Source of the DNA: Frankiaceae bacterium
GTDB taxonomy: Bacteria > Actinomycetota > Actinomycetes > Frankiales > Frankiaceae
DNA length: 5,172 bases
NCBI GenBank assembly: GCA_030840885.1
Contig: JAVEDQ010000612.1
Coordinates: 1 to 5,172 of the forward strand
Direction of reading: 5' to 3'
Part shown: positions 1 to 5,172 of the stretch, one piece after another
Layout: each line of letters opens with the position of its first letter
Position numbering within the stretch: the first letter of the stretch is position 1
Notes under the pieces: model-generated
The model's input: the letters and a program-made list of their open reading frames with translations, nothing else
Database searches by the model: none
Told to the model about the DNA's origin: nothing
Translations under genes and position numbers: made by a program

Positions 1-414
1 GCACCAGTCGTCGGACCGCAGCACGGCGCGCAACGATGCCTCGAGCTCGGACTCGCGATCGGCCACCCCGCCGTCGGGCAGCCGGAGGCGCTGCACCTCA
101 GCGGTGATGCAAAGCAGGTCGAGTGCGTCGGACCGTTCGTCGGCACGGCGGTCCCGCAGCTGCTCCGGCGTCAGCGTCGGTGAGCCGGGGTGTGAGGCTT
201 CGCCGTCGGTCACGGCGACGATCAGTGCCGACACGCCCCGGTCAGTCAGCCGGCGGAGGAGCCCTCCGACGCCGAGGACCTCGTCATCGGGATGCGGGGC
301 GACGACGACCACCCGCGACGGGGGATCGGTGAGGTCCAGCTCCGGCCAGGACGAAGTAGCCGGCCACGCGCTCCAGACACTCTCGGGCGTCCCCGAACCG
401 TCGAGCGCGTTCAC
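1..414 (-). CDS. PIG-L/LmbE-family zinc-dependent deacetylase, N-terminal part (cut by window edge)
   Basis: I read 138 codons, open to the left edge, so the C-terminal part is missing. Enzymes of this family remove N-acyl groups from N-acetylglucosamine-type or other amide substrates using a zinc ion. The family signature is clear: a beta strand of valines at residues 35-38 leads into APHPDDE at 39-45, where H41 and D44 are the expected zinc ligands and D43 the expected general base. TDGEASHPGS follows at 69-78, and the helix with R90, E93 and S95 matches the usual arginine/glutamate helix. The later HxxH ligand would lie outside the window. The GTG start at 414 overlaps the TGA of the upstream acyl-CoA dehydrogenase gene (GTGA, four bases), implying translational coupling. 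No signal peptide is seen, so it is probably cytoplasmic. The exact substrate is unknown, and a fused methyltransferase domain, known in some actinobacterial relatives, cannot be excluded. Confidence 0.9.
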   Translation of the reverse strand, partial: MNALDGSGTPESVWSAWPATSSWPELDLTDPPSRVVVVAPHPDDEVLGVGGLLRRLTDRGVSALIVAVTDGEASHPGSPTLTPEQLRDRRADERSDALDLLCITAEVQRLRLPDGGVADRESELEASLRAVLRSDDWC

Positions 415-1433
415 CGGCGAGCCGCGGCGATGCCGGCGCCGTCGAGCTCGCCGAGCCGGGCGAGGTCGCGCTCGGCGTGGTGCTGGCGCAGGTAGACGGT
501 CAGGTCGGCGACACGTTGCGCGTGCTCCCGATCGGTCGCGAGCGGTGCCGGACCGAGCGCCCGGCCGACCCGGTCGGCGATCTCCGAGGCGGCGTCGGCC
601 ACGGCAGAACGCACCGTGAGCGCGAGGGTCTCGTGATCGGCCGCGGGGCGGGCGTCGACGCGCATCGCCGCCGACTCCAGCAGTGCCGAGCAACCGTCGA
701 GCAGCACCCGCACCCGGCCCAGGTGGGCGGCGGCGTGCGGGCCGAGCCGTCCGGTCGCGGCGGCCTCGCGCAGGCGACGGGCGACGGCGGCGGCGCCACC
801 GTGCCACACCGCGGCGACGCCGATGCCGCCGATCCAGAATCCGGGCCGGTCGAGGTACGCGCCGACGCCGCCGACCGGTTCCGCCGGCGTCGCGTCGAAG
901 CGGACGGCTTGAGTGTCGCTCGCGGGCATACCGACGCCGACCCAACTGGGCTCCGGCCGGGTCACGCCGGGAGCGGACAGGTCGGCCAGAAACAGGCGGG
1001 CGCCGTCGTCGGCGGCGACGGTCAGCAGCCCCGTCGCGCAGAGCGAGGCGCCGGAGCACCAGGATTTCGTGCCCGACAACTCCCAGCCGTCGCCGGTCCG
1101 TCGGGCGACGACACCGGAGCCGGGCGGCTCGGCCGCCCAGACGGCGCTGGTCGCACCAGGTGGTAATAGCCGTGGCAGTGCCGGCGCGGCGAGCTCGGCG
1201 AGGATCGCGACCGCGTCGGTGTGGCCTTCGACCAACCGGGCGAGCGAGAGGTCGGTGCCGCCCCACCAGGCCAGCGATGCCCATCGCTCACGGGTGCGAC
1301 CACCGCCGGGCAGCGGGAGGTCGGTCAGCCCGAGCCGCACCGCGTCGGTGAAGGCATCCGCGACGGCACCGGGGTCGCCGGGCCGGTGGGGGCGTTCCTG
1401 CCACCAGCGGCGGGCATCGACCGGGGGCGTCAC
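411..1433 (-). CDS. Acyl-CoA dehydrogenase-family protein, short and divergent
   Basis: This 340-residue protein is somewhat shorter than the usual ACAD of about 380. The middle beta domain is recognisable: AVWAAEPPGSG around 98-107, GWELSGTKSWCSGA at 116-129 (the FAD-contacting strand and loop), then SWVGVGMPASDTQAVRFD at 163-180. A helical C-terminal domain follows from about 196. It ends with a YLRQHHAERDLARLG segment at 314-328 in place of the usual Y-E-G-T catalytic-Glu loop. I see no obvious catalytic base, so the reaction may be a desaturation with a base placed elsewhere, or a different flavin chemistry (inference). The start is GTG at 1433. An in-frame TAG lies four codons upstream, so no longer form is possible. 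No good Shine-Dalgarno precedes it. It overlaps the downstream PIG-L gene by four bases and lies 60 bases after the pirin gene. It probably works with the PIG-L enzyme on a shared pathway. Confidence 0.85.
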   Translation of the reverse strand: MTPPVDARRWWQERPHRPGDPGAVADAFTDAVRLGLTDLPLPGGGRTRERWASLAWWGGTDLSLARLVEGHTDAVAILAELAAPALPRLLPPGATSAVWAAEPPGSGVVARRTGDGWELSGTKSWCSGASLCATGLLTVAADDGARLFLADLSAPGVTRPEPSWVGVGMPASDTQAVRFDATPAEPVGGVGAYLDRPGFWIGGIGVAAVWHGGAAAVARRLREAAATGRLGPHAAAHLGRVRVLLDGCSALLESAAMRVDARPAADHETLALTVRSAVADAASEIADRVGRALGPAPLATDREHAQRVADLTVYLRQHHAERDLARLGELDGAGIAAARR

Positions 1434-1437
1434 CTGC

Positions 1438-1470
1438 CCGGACTACCCGGCGAGAAGGCGATCAGTCCGG
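1438..1470. repeat. 7-bp inverted repeat upstream of the ACAD gene
   Basis: CCGGACT at 1438-1444 pairs perfectly with AGTCCGG at 1464-1470 across a 19-base spacer. It fills about half of the 60-base gap between the pirin stop codon and the GTG of the ACAD gene, and ends four bases before that start. It could be a regulator-binding dyad or a weak RNA hairpin in the leader. The arms are short and GC-rich, so chance is a real possibility. There is no U-run, so it is not a classical terminator. Confidence 0.35.
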
Positions 1471-1493
1471 CGTCGGGATGCTCCTATGGTTGG

Positions 1494-2510
1494 TCAGTCC
1501 AGCGGCGAATCGGTCTCGGTGACCAGCAGGTCGGTCGGAGCGTTGTGGACCGCGGGCACCGAGCCGAGGCGGCCGGCCTCGAAGTCCTCGAATGCCTGTT
1601 GGATCTCCTCGCGGGTGTTCATCACGAACGGACCCATCCAGGCGACCGGCTCCCGGATCGGCAGGCCACCCAGCAGGAGCAGTTCCAGTTGCGGATGCCG
1701 GCTGTCCTGCTTCGTTGCGGCAGCGGCGGTCACCGCGTCACCTGGTCCGAAGACGGCGAGCTGACCGGTCCGCACCGGGCGCCGGTCGGTGCCCACCGTG
1801 CCGTCCCCACTCAGCACGTAGACCAGCGCGTTGAACGACGGGTCCCACGGCAGGTCCAGCTGGGCGCCGGGGCTGAGGCTCGCGTGGAGCATGACGATCG
1901 GCGTGTACGTCGAGCCGGGCCCCCGGACGCCGGTCGCGGCCTGACCCGGCAGATCACCCGCGATGAGGCGCACGAGCGCGCCGCCGTCGTCGGAGGAGAG
2001 CAGGCCGACGTCGTCGCCGCGGAGGTCCTGGTAGCGGGGATCGACCCACTTCTGGGCCTGCGGGAGGTTCACCCACAGCTGCAGCCCGTGGAACAGACCG
2101 CCGCTGACGACGAGCTCCTCGGGTGGGGTCTCGATGTGCAGGATGCCCTGCCCCGCGGTCATCCACTGGGTGTCACCGTCGGTGATGACACCACCGCCGC
2201 CGAGCGAGTCGTTGTGCCGCAGCACCCCGTCCATCATGTACGTGACGGTCTCGAAGCCCCGGTGCGGATGCCACGGGGTGCCCTTCGGCTCGCCCGGCCC
2301 GTACTCGACCTCGCCCATCTGGTCGAGGTGGATGAAGGGATCCAGCTCGGAGAGCTCGGCGCCGGCGAAGGCCCGGCGCACCGGGAACCCCTCGCCCTCG
2401 AACCCGCGGGGCGCGGTGTGGACCGCGCGGACCGGTCGCTGCATCGCGTCGGGGGCCGGCGGTGCGAGGCGGGGGAGCACGGTCAGGTCAGGAACGGTCA
2501 CAGCGGGCAT
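1494..2510 (-). CDS. Pirin-family two-cupin protein
   Basis: This is a 338-residue cytoplasmic cupin protein. The N-terminal pirin domain carries the metal-binding set in its usual places: HPHRGFETVTY at 81-91 (H81, H83) and WMTAGQGILHIETP at 116-129 (H125, E127), which normally bind Fe(II) or another divalent metal. The segments FEGEGFPVRRAF (37-48) and DPFIHLDQMGEVEY (57-70) are also typical. The C-terminal domain ends with GGLPIREPVAWMGPFVMNTR (281-300) and the QQAFEDFEAGRLG helix, as in full-length actinobacterial pirins. Family members include quercetin 2,3-dioxygenases (E. coli YhhW) and redox-linked transcription cofactors, but the role here is unknown. I chose the ATG at 2510 because related proteins, as I remember them, also begin M-P-A-V-T-V. 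The Shine-Dalgarno is weak and the start lies in a strong inverted repeat. The gene follows the response regulator by 55 bases and could be its target. Confidence 0.93.
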   Translation of the reverse strand: MPAVTVPDLTVLPRLAPPAPDAMQRPVRAVHTAPRGFEGEGFPVRRAFAGAELSELDPFIHLDQMGEVEYGPGEPKGTPWHPHRGFETVTYMMDGVLRHNDSLGGGGVITDGDTQWMTAGQGILHIETPPEELVVSGGLFHGLQLWVNLPQAQKWVDPRYQDLRGDDVGLLSSDDGGALVRLIAGDLPGQAATGVRGPGSTYTPIVMLHASLSPGAQLDLPWDPSFNALVYVLSGDGTVGTDRRPVRTGQLAVFGPGDAVTAAAATKQDSRHPQLELLLLGGLPIREPVAWMGPFVMNTREEIQQAFEDFEAGRLGSVPAVHNAPTDLLVTETDSPLD

Positions 2511-2534
2511 AGCGCATTCTCTGCCCGCTGTGAC
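2497..2534. promoter_or_regulatory. Perfect 13-bp inverted repeat enclosing the pirin start codon
   Basis: GTCACAGCGGGCA at 2497-2509 and TGCCCGCTGTGAC at 2522-2534 are exact reverse complements separated by 12 bases. In the minus-strand mRNA the hairpin's loop holds the weak ribosome-binding region. The A of the pirin ATG is the last loop base, and the next codons (Pro-Ala-Val-Thr) form the 3' arm. Folding would therefore hide the start codon. Possible roles are a translational switch, a transcription-factor operator, or a terminator/attenuator 32 bases after the response regulator stop. No U-run follows, which makes classical intrinsic termination less likely. Confidence 0.7.
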
Positions 2535-2543
2535 GGAACGTCA
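2531..2543. promoter_or_regulatory. Short dyad TGACG-GAA-CGTCA in the regulator-pirin gap
   Basis: A perfect 5-bp inverted repeat with a 3-base spacer lies between the response regulator stop and the pirin start, and shares four bases with the outer end of the 13-bp repeat. It resembles a compact operator for a dimeric DNA-binding protein. In RNA it could form a small hairpin competing with the base of the larger one. The function is not shown by sequence alone. Confidence 0.35.
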
Positions 2544-2565
2544 TCCCGCCGCACGGGCGACGTCG

Positions 2566-3180
2566 TCAGAGACCGTGCCGCGCCACCCATAGCGCCGCCT
2601 GCGTCCGGTCCGTCGCCCCGATGCGCTGGAAAGCACTGGTCAGGTGAGCCTTGACGGTCCGTTCGGCGATGCCGAGATGACGGGCGATCTGCTTGTTCGC
2701 CAATCCGCGGGCAACCAGCCGGAGTACCTCGCGCTCGCGTTCGGTCAGGGCGGGCTCCGTCGACGACCGGCCACGGGTGAGCAGCGTGCGCGCCACCCGG
2801 CCGTCCAGCGGGGACTCGCCGGCCGCAGCGCTGCGGACGGCCCGAACGACCTCCTCCGGCGCGGCGTCCTTGAGCAGGTAACCGACCGCACCGGCCTGCA
2901 CGGCGTCGAAGATGAGCTCCTGGTCCGGGAACGACGTGAGGACGACCACCTGGACGCCGGGCTGCTGTTCGACGAGCAGGCGGGTGGCCTCGACCCCGCC
3001 CATCTTCGGCATGGACAGGTCCATGAGGACGACGTCCGGGCTGAACTGCGTCGCGGCGGGAAGTGCCTCGGTCCCGTCTGACGCCGTCGCCACCACCTCG
3101 ATGTCGGCCTCGCCGTCGAGCAGCGTCCGCAGGCTGTCGCGGAGCAGCTGGTGGTCGTCGACCAGCAGGACCCGGATCAT
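2566..3180 (-). CDS. NarL/LuxR-family response regulator
   Basis: The product is 204 residues, the normal length for the NarL/FixJ-like class. The receiver domain (1-118) has the acidic pair D8/D9, the phosphorylation site D54 in VVLMDLSMP, T82 in VVVLTSF and K104 in YLLKD, so all switch residues are present. A short linker leads to a LuxR-type helix-turn-helix (about 144-200): LTEREREVLRLVARGL, then NKQIARHLGIAERTVKAHL, where residues around 173-182 form the recognition helix. It is phosphorylated by the histidine kinase encoded just upstream and should then dimerise and bind DNA as an activator or repressor. Its ATG overlaps the kinase stop codon (ATGA), ensuring coupled translation and near-equal dosage. 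Targets are not visible directly. The dyads in front of the pirin gene and the leader of the secreted-protein gene are the nearest candidates. Confidence 0.96.
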   Translation of the reverse strand: MIRVLLVDDHQLLRDSLRTLLDGEADIEVVATASDGTEALPAATQFSPDVVLMDLSMPKMGGVEATRLLVEQQPGVQVVVLTSFPDQELIFDAVQAGAVGYLLKDAAPEEVVRAVRSAAAGESPLDGRVARTLLTRGRSSTEPALTEREREVLRLVARGLANKQIARHLGIAERTVKAHLTSAFQRIGATDRTQAALWVARHGL

Positions 3181-4508
3181 CCGCGGTCACCGGCAGGGAC
3201 GCCCGACCTGCACGGGAGCAGCAGCCGAAGCTCGGTGCCGGCGGCGTCGCTCCGGGGCTGGACGGTGAGGGTCGCTCCGGCGCGTGTCGCGCGGTCGTGT
3301 AGCAATGTCAAACCCAAGTGACCCTTCTCGACCTTGCGGGACAGATCGATGCCTCGGCCGTCGTCGGCGATGCGAAGCTCCAGCAGACCGTCGTGCTGAT
3401 TCACCATGACGTCAACCTGCCGCGCCTCGGCGTGCGCGTCGACGTTACGCAGCGCCTCGGCCGCGACGCGGTGCAGCAGCTCCGTGTCCTGTCGTTGCAG
3501 ATCGAGCTCGTTAGGCACCGCTATCCGCACGTCGACCCCGTGGCCGCGCAGCGGTGCCGCGAGGTCGGAGAGAGCGGCCGACAGGCCGCTGGATTCGAGG
3601 CTGTCCGGATAGATCTCGACCAGCAGCGTGCGGAGGGACTGGATGCTCCGGCGGACGATGGCGGCGGCAGAGACGTCGATCGCAGGGCGGCCACGAGCGG
3701 AAAGGCTGTAGGACACGGCCGCGAGATCCTGCACCACGCTGTCGTGCAGGTCGGCGGCGATGCGCCGCCGTTCGGTCGCTGAGGCCTCGGCGGCTTCCCG
3801 GGTGAGGCGCTCACGTTCCTGGACACCGTGCTCGAGCCGCCGGGTCATGCCCCAGACGAGCGGTAGTTGCAGGAGTTGGAGCACGAGCAGGGCTCCCAGT
3901 GTGATGGGGAGGAAGGTCCGCCAGACCGAGCCGGCCGGGGCGGTCACCACCTCGTGGTAGCGGGAGTACGTCTCGAATAGAAGCGGACGCCCGTCCTGAT
4001 TGTGGATGGGGAGGTAGACCTCGAGCATCCGCCCCTGCCCGCGCTCGAAGCGGTTCTCCGGAGCGCTGAGGTCGCTGAGGCCGGCGTCGACCTGCCCGGT
4101 CGCGAGGGCGTCCTTCTCGTCCTCACCGAGCGGGTAGGCCGAGCCGATGAGCGCGTGCTCGTCGGAGTAGACGATGCGTCCCTCCGGTGTCCAGATCTTC
4201 ACGCGGACGAGGACGCCGTCGGTGACGCGGCCGGGGATGACGGAATCCAGCCGCGCGATCGCGTCGGCCGAGCCGGTGTAGAGGCCGTCGCCGAGCTGGG
4301 GCTCGACGACGGCGTGGGCGAGGGTCTCGGTGAGGTTCCGGGCGTTGTGGATCGACTCGATGCGGGCGGCCCGCCGCCCCGCTTCCGCCCCGACCGCGCC
4401 GACCGCGATCGCGACGACCACGCTGGCGAGGACGAAGCGGAGCAGGGCCCGGCGGGTGCGGACGTCCTGATCGTCCGGAGGGGAACGCACGTCCTCAGTG
4501 TCACCCAC
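3177..4508 (-). CDS. Membrane sensor histidine kinase, HisKA_3 (NarX/DesK-like) class
   Basis: This is a 443-residue kinase. It has a short acidic cytoplasmic N-terminus, a first membrane segment at about 22-42, an extracytoplasmic domain at 43-196 and a second membrane segment at about 197-219. A charged, probably coiled-coil linker (221-248) follows, then HisKA_3 with ERRRIAADLHDSVVQ and phospho-acceptor H255. The ATPase domain has N355 in the N box (EALRNVDAHA), DDGRGID at 382-388 and GHLGL at 396-400. The sensor part has features of a PAS-like/Cache fold (WTPEGRIVYSD, IGSAYPL, GRMLEVYLPI), which often binds small ligands or ions. It signals to the response regulator whose ATG overlaps its stop. 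The GTG at 4508 is the first start available, but no clear Shine-Dalgarno precedes it. A second GTG at codon 7 (4490) is an alternative. It begins 26 bases after the secreted-protein gene, so the ligand may relate to that protein. Confidence 0.94.
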   Translation of the reverse strand: MGDTEDVRSPPDDQDVRTRRALLRFVLASVVVAIAVGAVGAEAGRRAARIESIHNARNLTETLAHAVVEPQLGDGLYTGSADAIARLDSVIPGRVTDGVLVRVKIWTPEGRIVYSDEHALIGSAYPLGEDEKDALATGQVDAGLSDLSAPENRFERGQGRMLEVYLPIHNQDGRPLLFETYSRYHEVVTAPAGSVWRTFLPITLGALLVLQLLQLPLVWGMTRRLEHGVQERERLTREAAEASATERRRIAADLHDSVVQDLAAVSYSLSARGRPAIDVSAAAIVRRSIQSLRTLLVEIYPDSLESSGLSAALSDLAAPLRGHGVDVRIAVPNELDLQRQDTELLHRVAAEALRNVDAHAEARQVDVMVNQHDGLLELRIADDGRGIDLSRKVEKGHLGLTLLHDRATRAGATLTVQPRSDAAGTELRLLLPCRSGVPAGDRG

Positions 4509-4534
4509 GAAACTGTGTCCGCGGGGGATTCGGC

Positions 4535-5065
4535 TCAGTGGTGCCCGGGCCCGTCGTCGGCTCCGCCGTGCCGGCCGGACGTGCGACCGCCGTGGCCGCC
4601 CGAATCGTCGCCGGCCTCAGGGGCACGCACCCCGGTGTGGGGGTTGTCCTCGCGGGCCTCGGGAGCGCGCGCCGCGGATCGGGTGACGGTGCGCCGCGCA
4701 GGCTGGGTGGCGGCCCGGCTGTGGTGGCCGGAGTCGTCGGCGGCGGCTTCGTGGGCCTCGGGGGCGCGCGACGTGCTGCGAACAGCAGGGCGAGCGCCGC
4801 CGTGGCCGCTGGAGTCGTCGCCGACCACGGCGGCGGGCGTACTGGGGGGGGTGCTGCGCGGGACGGTGTGGGCGTTGTCGTCGGACGGCCTCGCGGTCCG
4901 AGCCGGCGTCGCCGTCGGGCTCGGGCGCGAGGCAGTGGACGACTGGGTGACTGTCGGTGCGGCGGGGTGAACGCCGTGGTCGTCGACGGAGGCGAGGGCG
5001 ACCGCGCCGCCGACGGGCAGCAGGGCCAGGGCCAGTGTCGCGGAAAGGACGGGGATGCGGTTCAT
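4535..5065 (-). CDS. Small secreted Asp/His-rich repeat protein of unknown function
   Basis: I do not recognise this 176-residue protein. Residues 1-25 are a signal peptide: MNR, a hydrophobic core to about 16, and cleavage likely after ALA at 23-25. The mature chain is low-complexity, rich in Ala, Pro, Thr, Ser, Arg, Asp, Gly and His, with no Cys and no later membrane segment, so it should be exported. Seven short D-D-x-H-like units occur: DDHGVH (28), DDNAH (62), DDSSGH (83), DDSGHH (110), DNPH (140), DDSGGH (153) and DDGPGHH (170, the C-terminus). RAPEA occurs three times (100, 133, 147), in the later units just before an acidic/His unit. This pattern suggests divalent metal binding (inference). 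The ATG at 5065 is preferred over the in-frame ATG at 5131 because it starts the signal peptide and follows GAGGAG with a 5-base spacer. It is first in the operon with the kinase and regulator. An alternative is a disordered cell-wall-associated filler protein. Confidence 0.8.
   Translation of the reverse strand: MNRIPVLSATLALALLPVGGAVALASVDDHGVHPAAPTVTQSSTASRPSPTATPARTARPSDDNAHTVPRSTPPSTPAAVVGDDSSGHGGARPAVRSTSRAPEAHEAAADDSGHHSRAATQPARRTVTRSAARAPEAREDNPHTGVRAPEAGDDSGGHGGRTSGRHGGADDGPGHH
4587..4823. repeat. Diverged internal repeats in the secreted-protein gene
   Basis: A 27-base segment at 4587-4613 recurs at 4797-4823 with three mismatches, exactly 210 bases (70 codons) apart. It encodes the two D-D-S-x-G-H-G-G units. 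The RAPEA codons recur at 4613-4627, 4655-4669 and 4754-4768 with only one to three base changes between copies. The phase is kept in the protein, so this is internal duplication within a gene rather than a mobile repeat. Confidence 0.7.
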
Positions 5066-5172
5066 GGGGGCTCCTCGGGTCGGTGGTACATGTCCTTTGT
5101 CGGCCTCAACGGGTGCCGTTCGCCATCGCATCTCAGTGCTACGACCACCGTGCAGAGGCGTCGAATAGCGTC
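5066..5172 (-). promoter_or_regulatory. Leader/promoter region of the signalling operon
   Basis: These 107 bases precede the first gene of the operon and probably hold its promoter. I see a TTGAGG -35-like hexamer (5104-5109) but no convincing -10 at the right distance, so no promoter is called with confidence. The region also contains ACATGT, a 6-base palindrome at 5088-5093, and a possible nine-codon leader frame (5091-5062) whose stop overlaps the main ATG. Whether a divergent gene lies beyond the right edge cannot be seen. Confidence 0.4.
5071..5076 (-). promoter_or_regulatory. Ribosome-binding site of the secreted-protein gene
   Basis: GAGGAG in the mRNA sense, with five C residues between it and the ATG at 5065. 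It is the best Shine-Dalgarno in the window and decides this start over the upstream in-frame ATG at 5131. Confidence 0.85.

Noticed and set aside
913..1764. Plus-strand open frame (283 codons)
   Set aside because: It lies across the ACAD/pirin junction on the opposite strand, with an Arg/Ser/Pro-rich shadow composition.
2481..2500. GGTCA repeated three times in a 20-base stretch
   Set aside because: It is inside the pirin coding sequence and explained by Val-Thr and Asp-Leu-Thr codons, with no partner repeats in the non-coding gap.
2497..2534. The 13-bp hairpin as a classical intrinsic terminator of the signalling operon
   Set aside because: No U-run follows, and the 3' arm is inside the pirin coding sequence. 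A regulatory role is more likely, though non-canonical termination cannot be excluded.
1221..2654. Long plus-strand open frame (477 codons) opposite the ACAD and pirin genes
   Set aside because: It is antisense to clear pirin and ACAD coding sequence, has no recognisable domain, and long antisense frames are expected at this GC content.
2498..3190. Minus-strand open frame (230 codons) in another phase over the response regulator
   Set aside because: The 204-codon frame has every receiver and HTH motif. This one is an Arg/Gly/Pro-rich out-of-phase shadow.
4002..4970. Plus-strand open frame (322 codons) opposite the kinase and secreted-protein genes
   Set aside because: It is the antisense shadow of a kinase with all its motifs and of the signal-peptide gene. 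The composition is biased and no domain is seen.
4535..5131. Longer start (ATG at 5131) for the secreted protein
   Set aside because: It would put 22 polar residues before the signal peptide, and the strong GAGGAG site points to the ATG at 5065.

Overview
The window is very GC-rich, with G or C strongly preferred at third codon positions, GTG starts at about half of the genes, and tightly packed genes on one strand. This points to an Actinomycetota chromosome. I cannot name the genus. I found no tRNA, rRNA, CRISPR array, insertion sequence or phage gene. Six genes explain nearly all of the sequence, and all are read on the minus strand, so transcription runs from high to low coordinates.

In transcription order, the first part (5172 to 2566) is a 107-base leader region, a small secreted protein rich in Asp, His and Pro/Ala with repeats (5065-4535), a membrane sensor histidine kinase of the HisKA_3 (NarX/DesK-like) class (4508-3177), and a LuxR/NarL-type response regulator (3180-2566). 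The kinase and regulator overlap by four bases (ATGA). The secreted protein lies only 26 bases upstream of the kinase, so the three probably form one signalling operon.

The second part is a two-cupin pirin-family protein (2510-1494), 55 bases after the response regulator. A perfect 13-bp inverted repeat with a 12-base loop runs across its start codon, and a second, shorter dyad partly overlaps that repeat. This is the most striking non-coding structure in the window.

The third part starts after a 60-base gap that holds another small inverted repeat. It contains a short, divergent acyl-CoA dehydrogenase-like protein (1433-411), overlapping by four bases (GTGA) a PIG-L/LmbE-family deacetylase that runs off the left edge (414-1). 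From memory, such ACAD/PIG-L pairs recur in actinobacteria beside glycosyltransferase and methyltransferase genes. That would suggest an uncharacterised glycoconjugate or lipid-sugar modification locus.

Working picture (inference): the secreted DD..H-repeat protein and the kinase's extracytoplasmic domain sense something outside the membrane, possibly a metal ion or cell-envelope state. The response regulator then controls itself and perhaps the pirin gene next to it. The enzymes on the left may be a separate unit.
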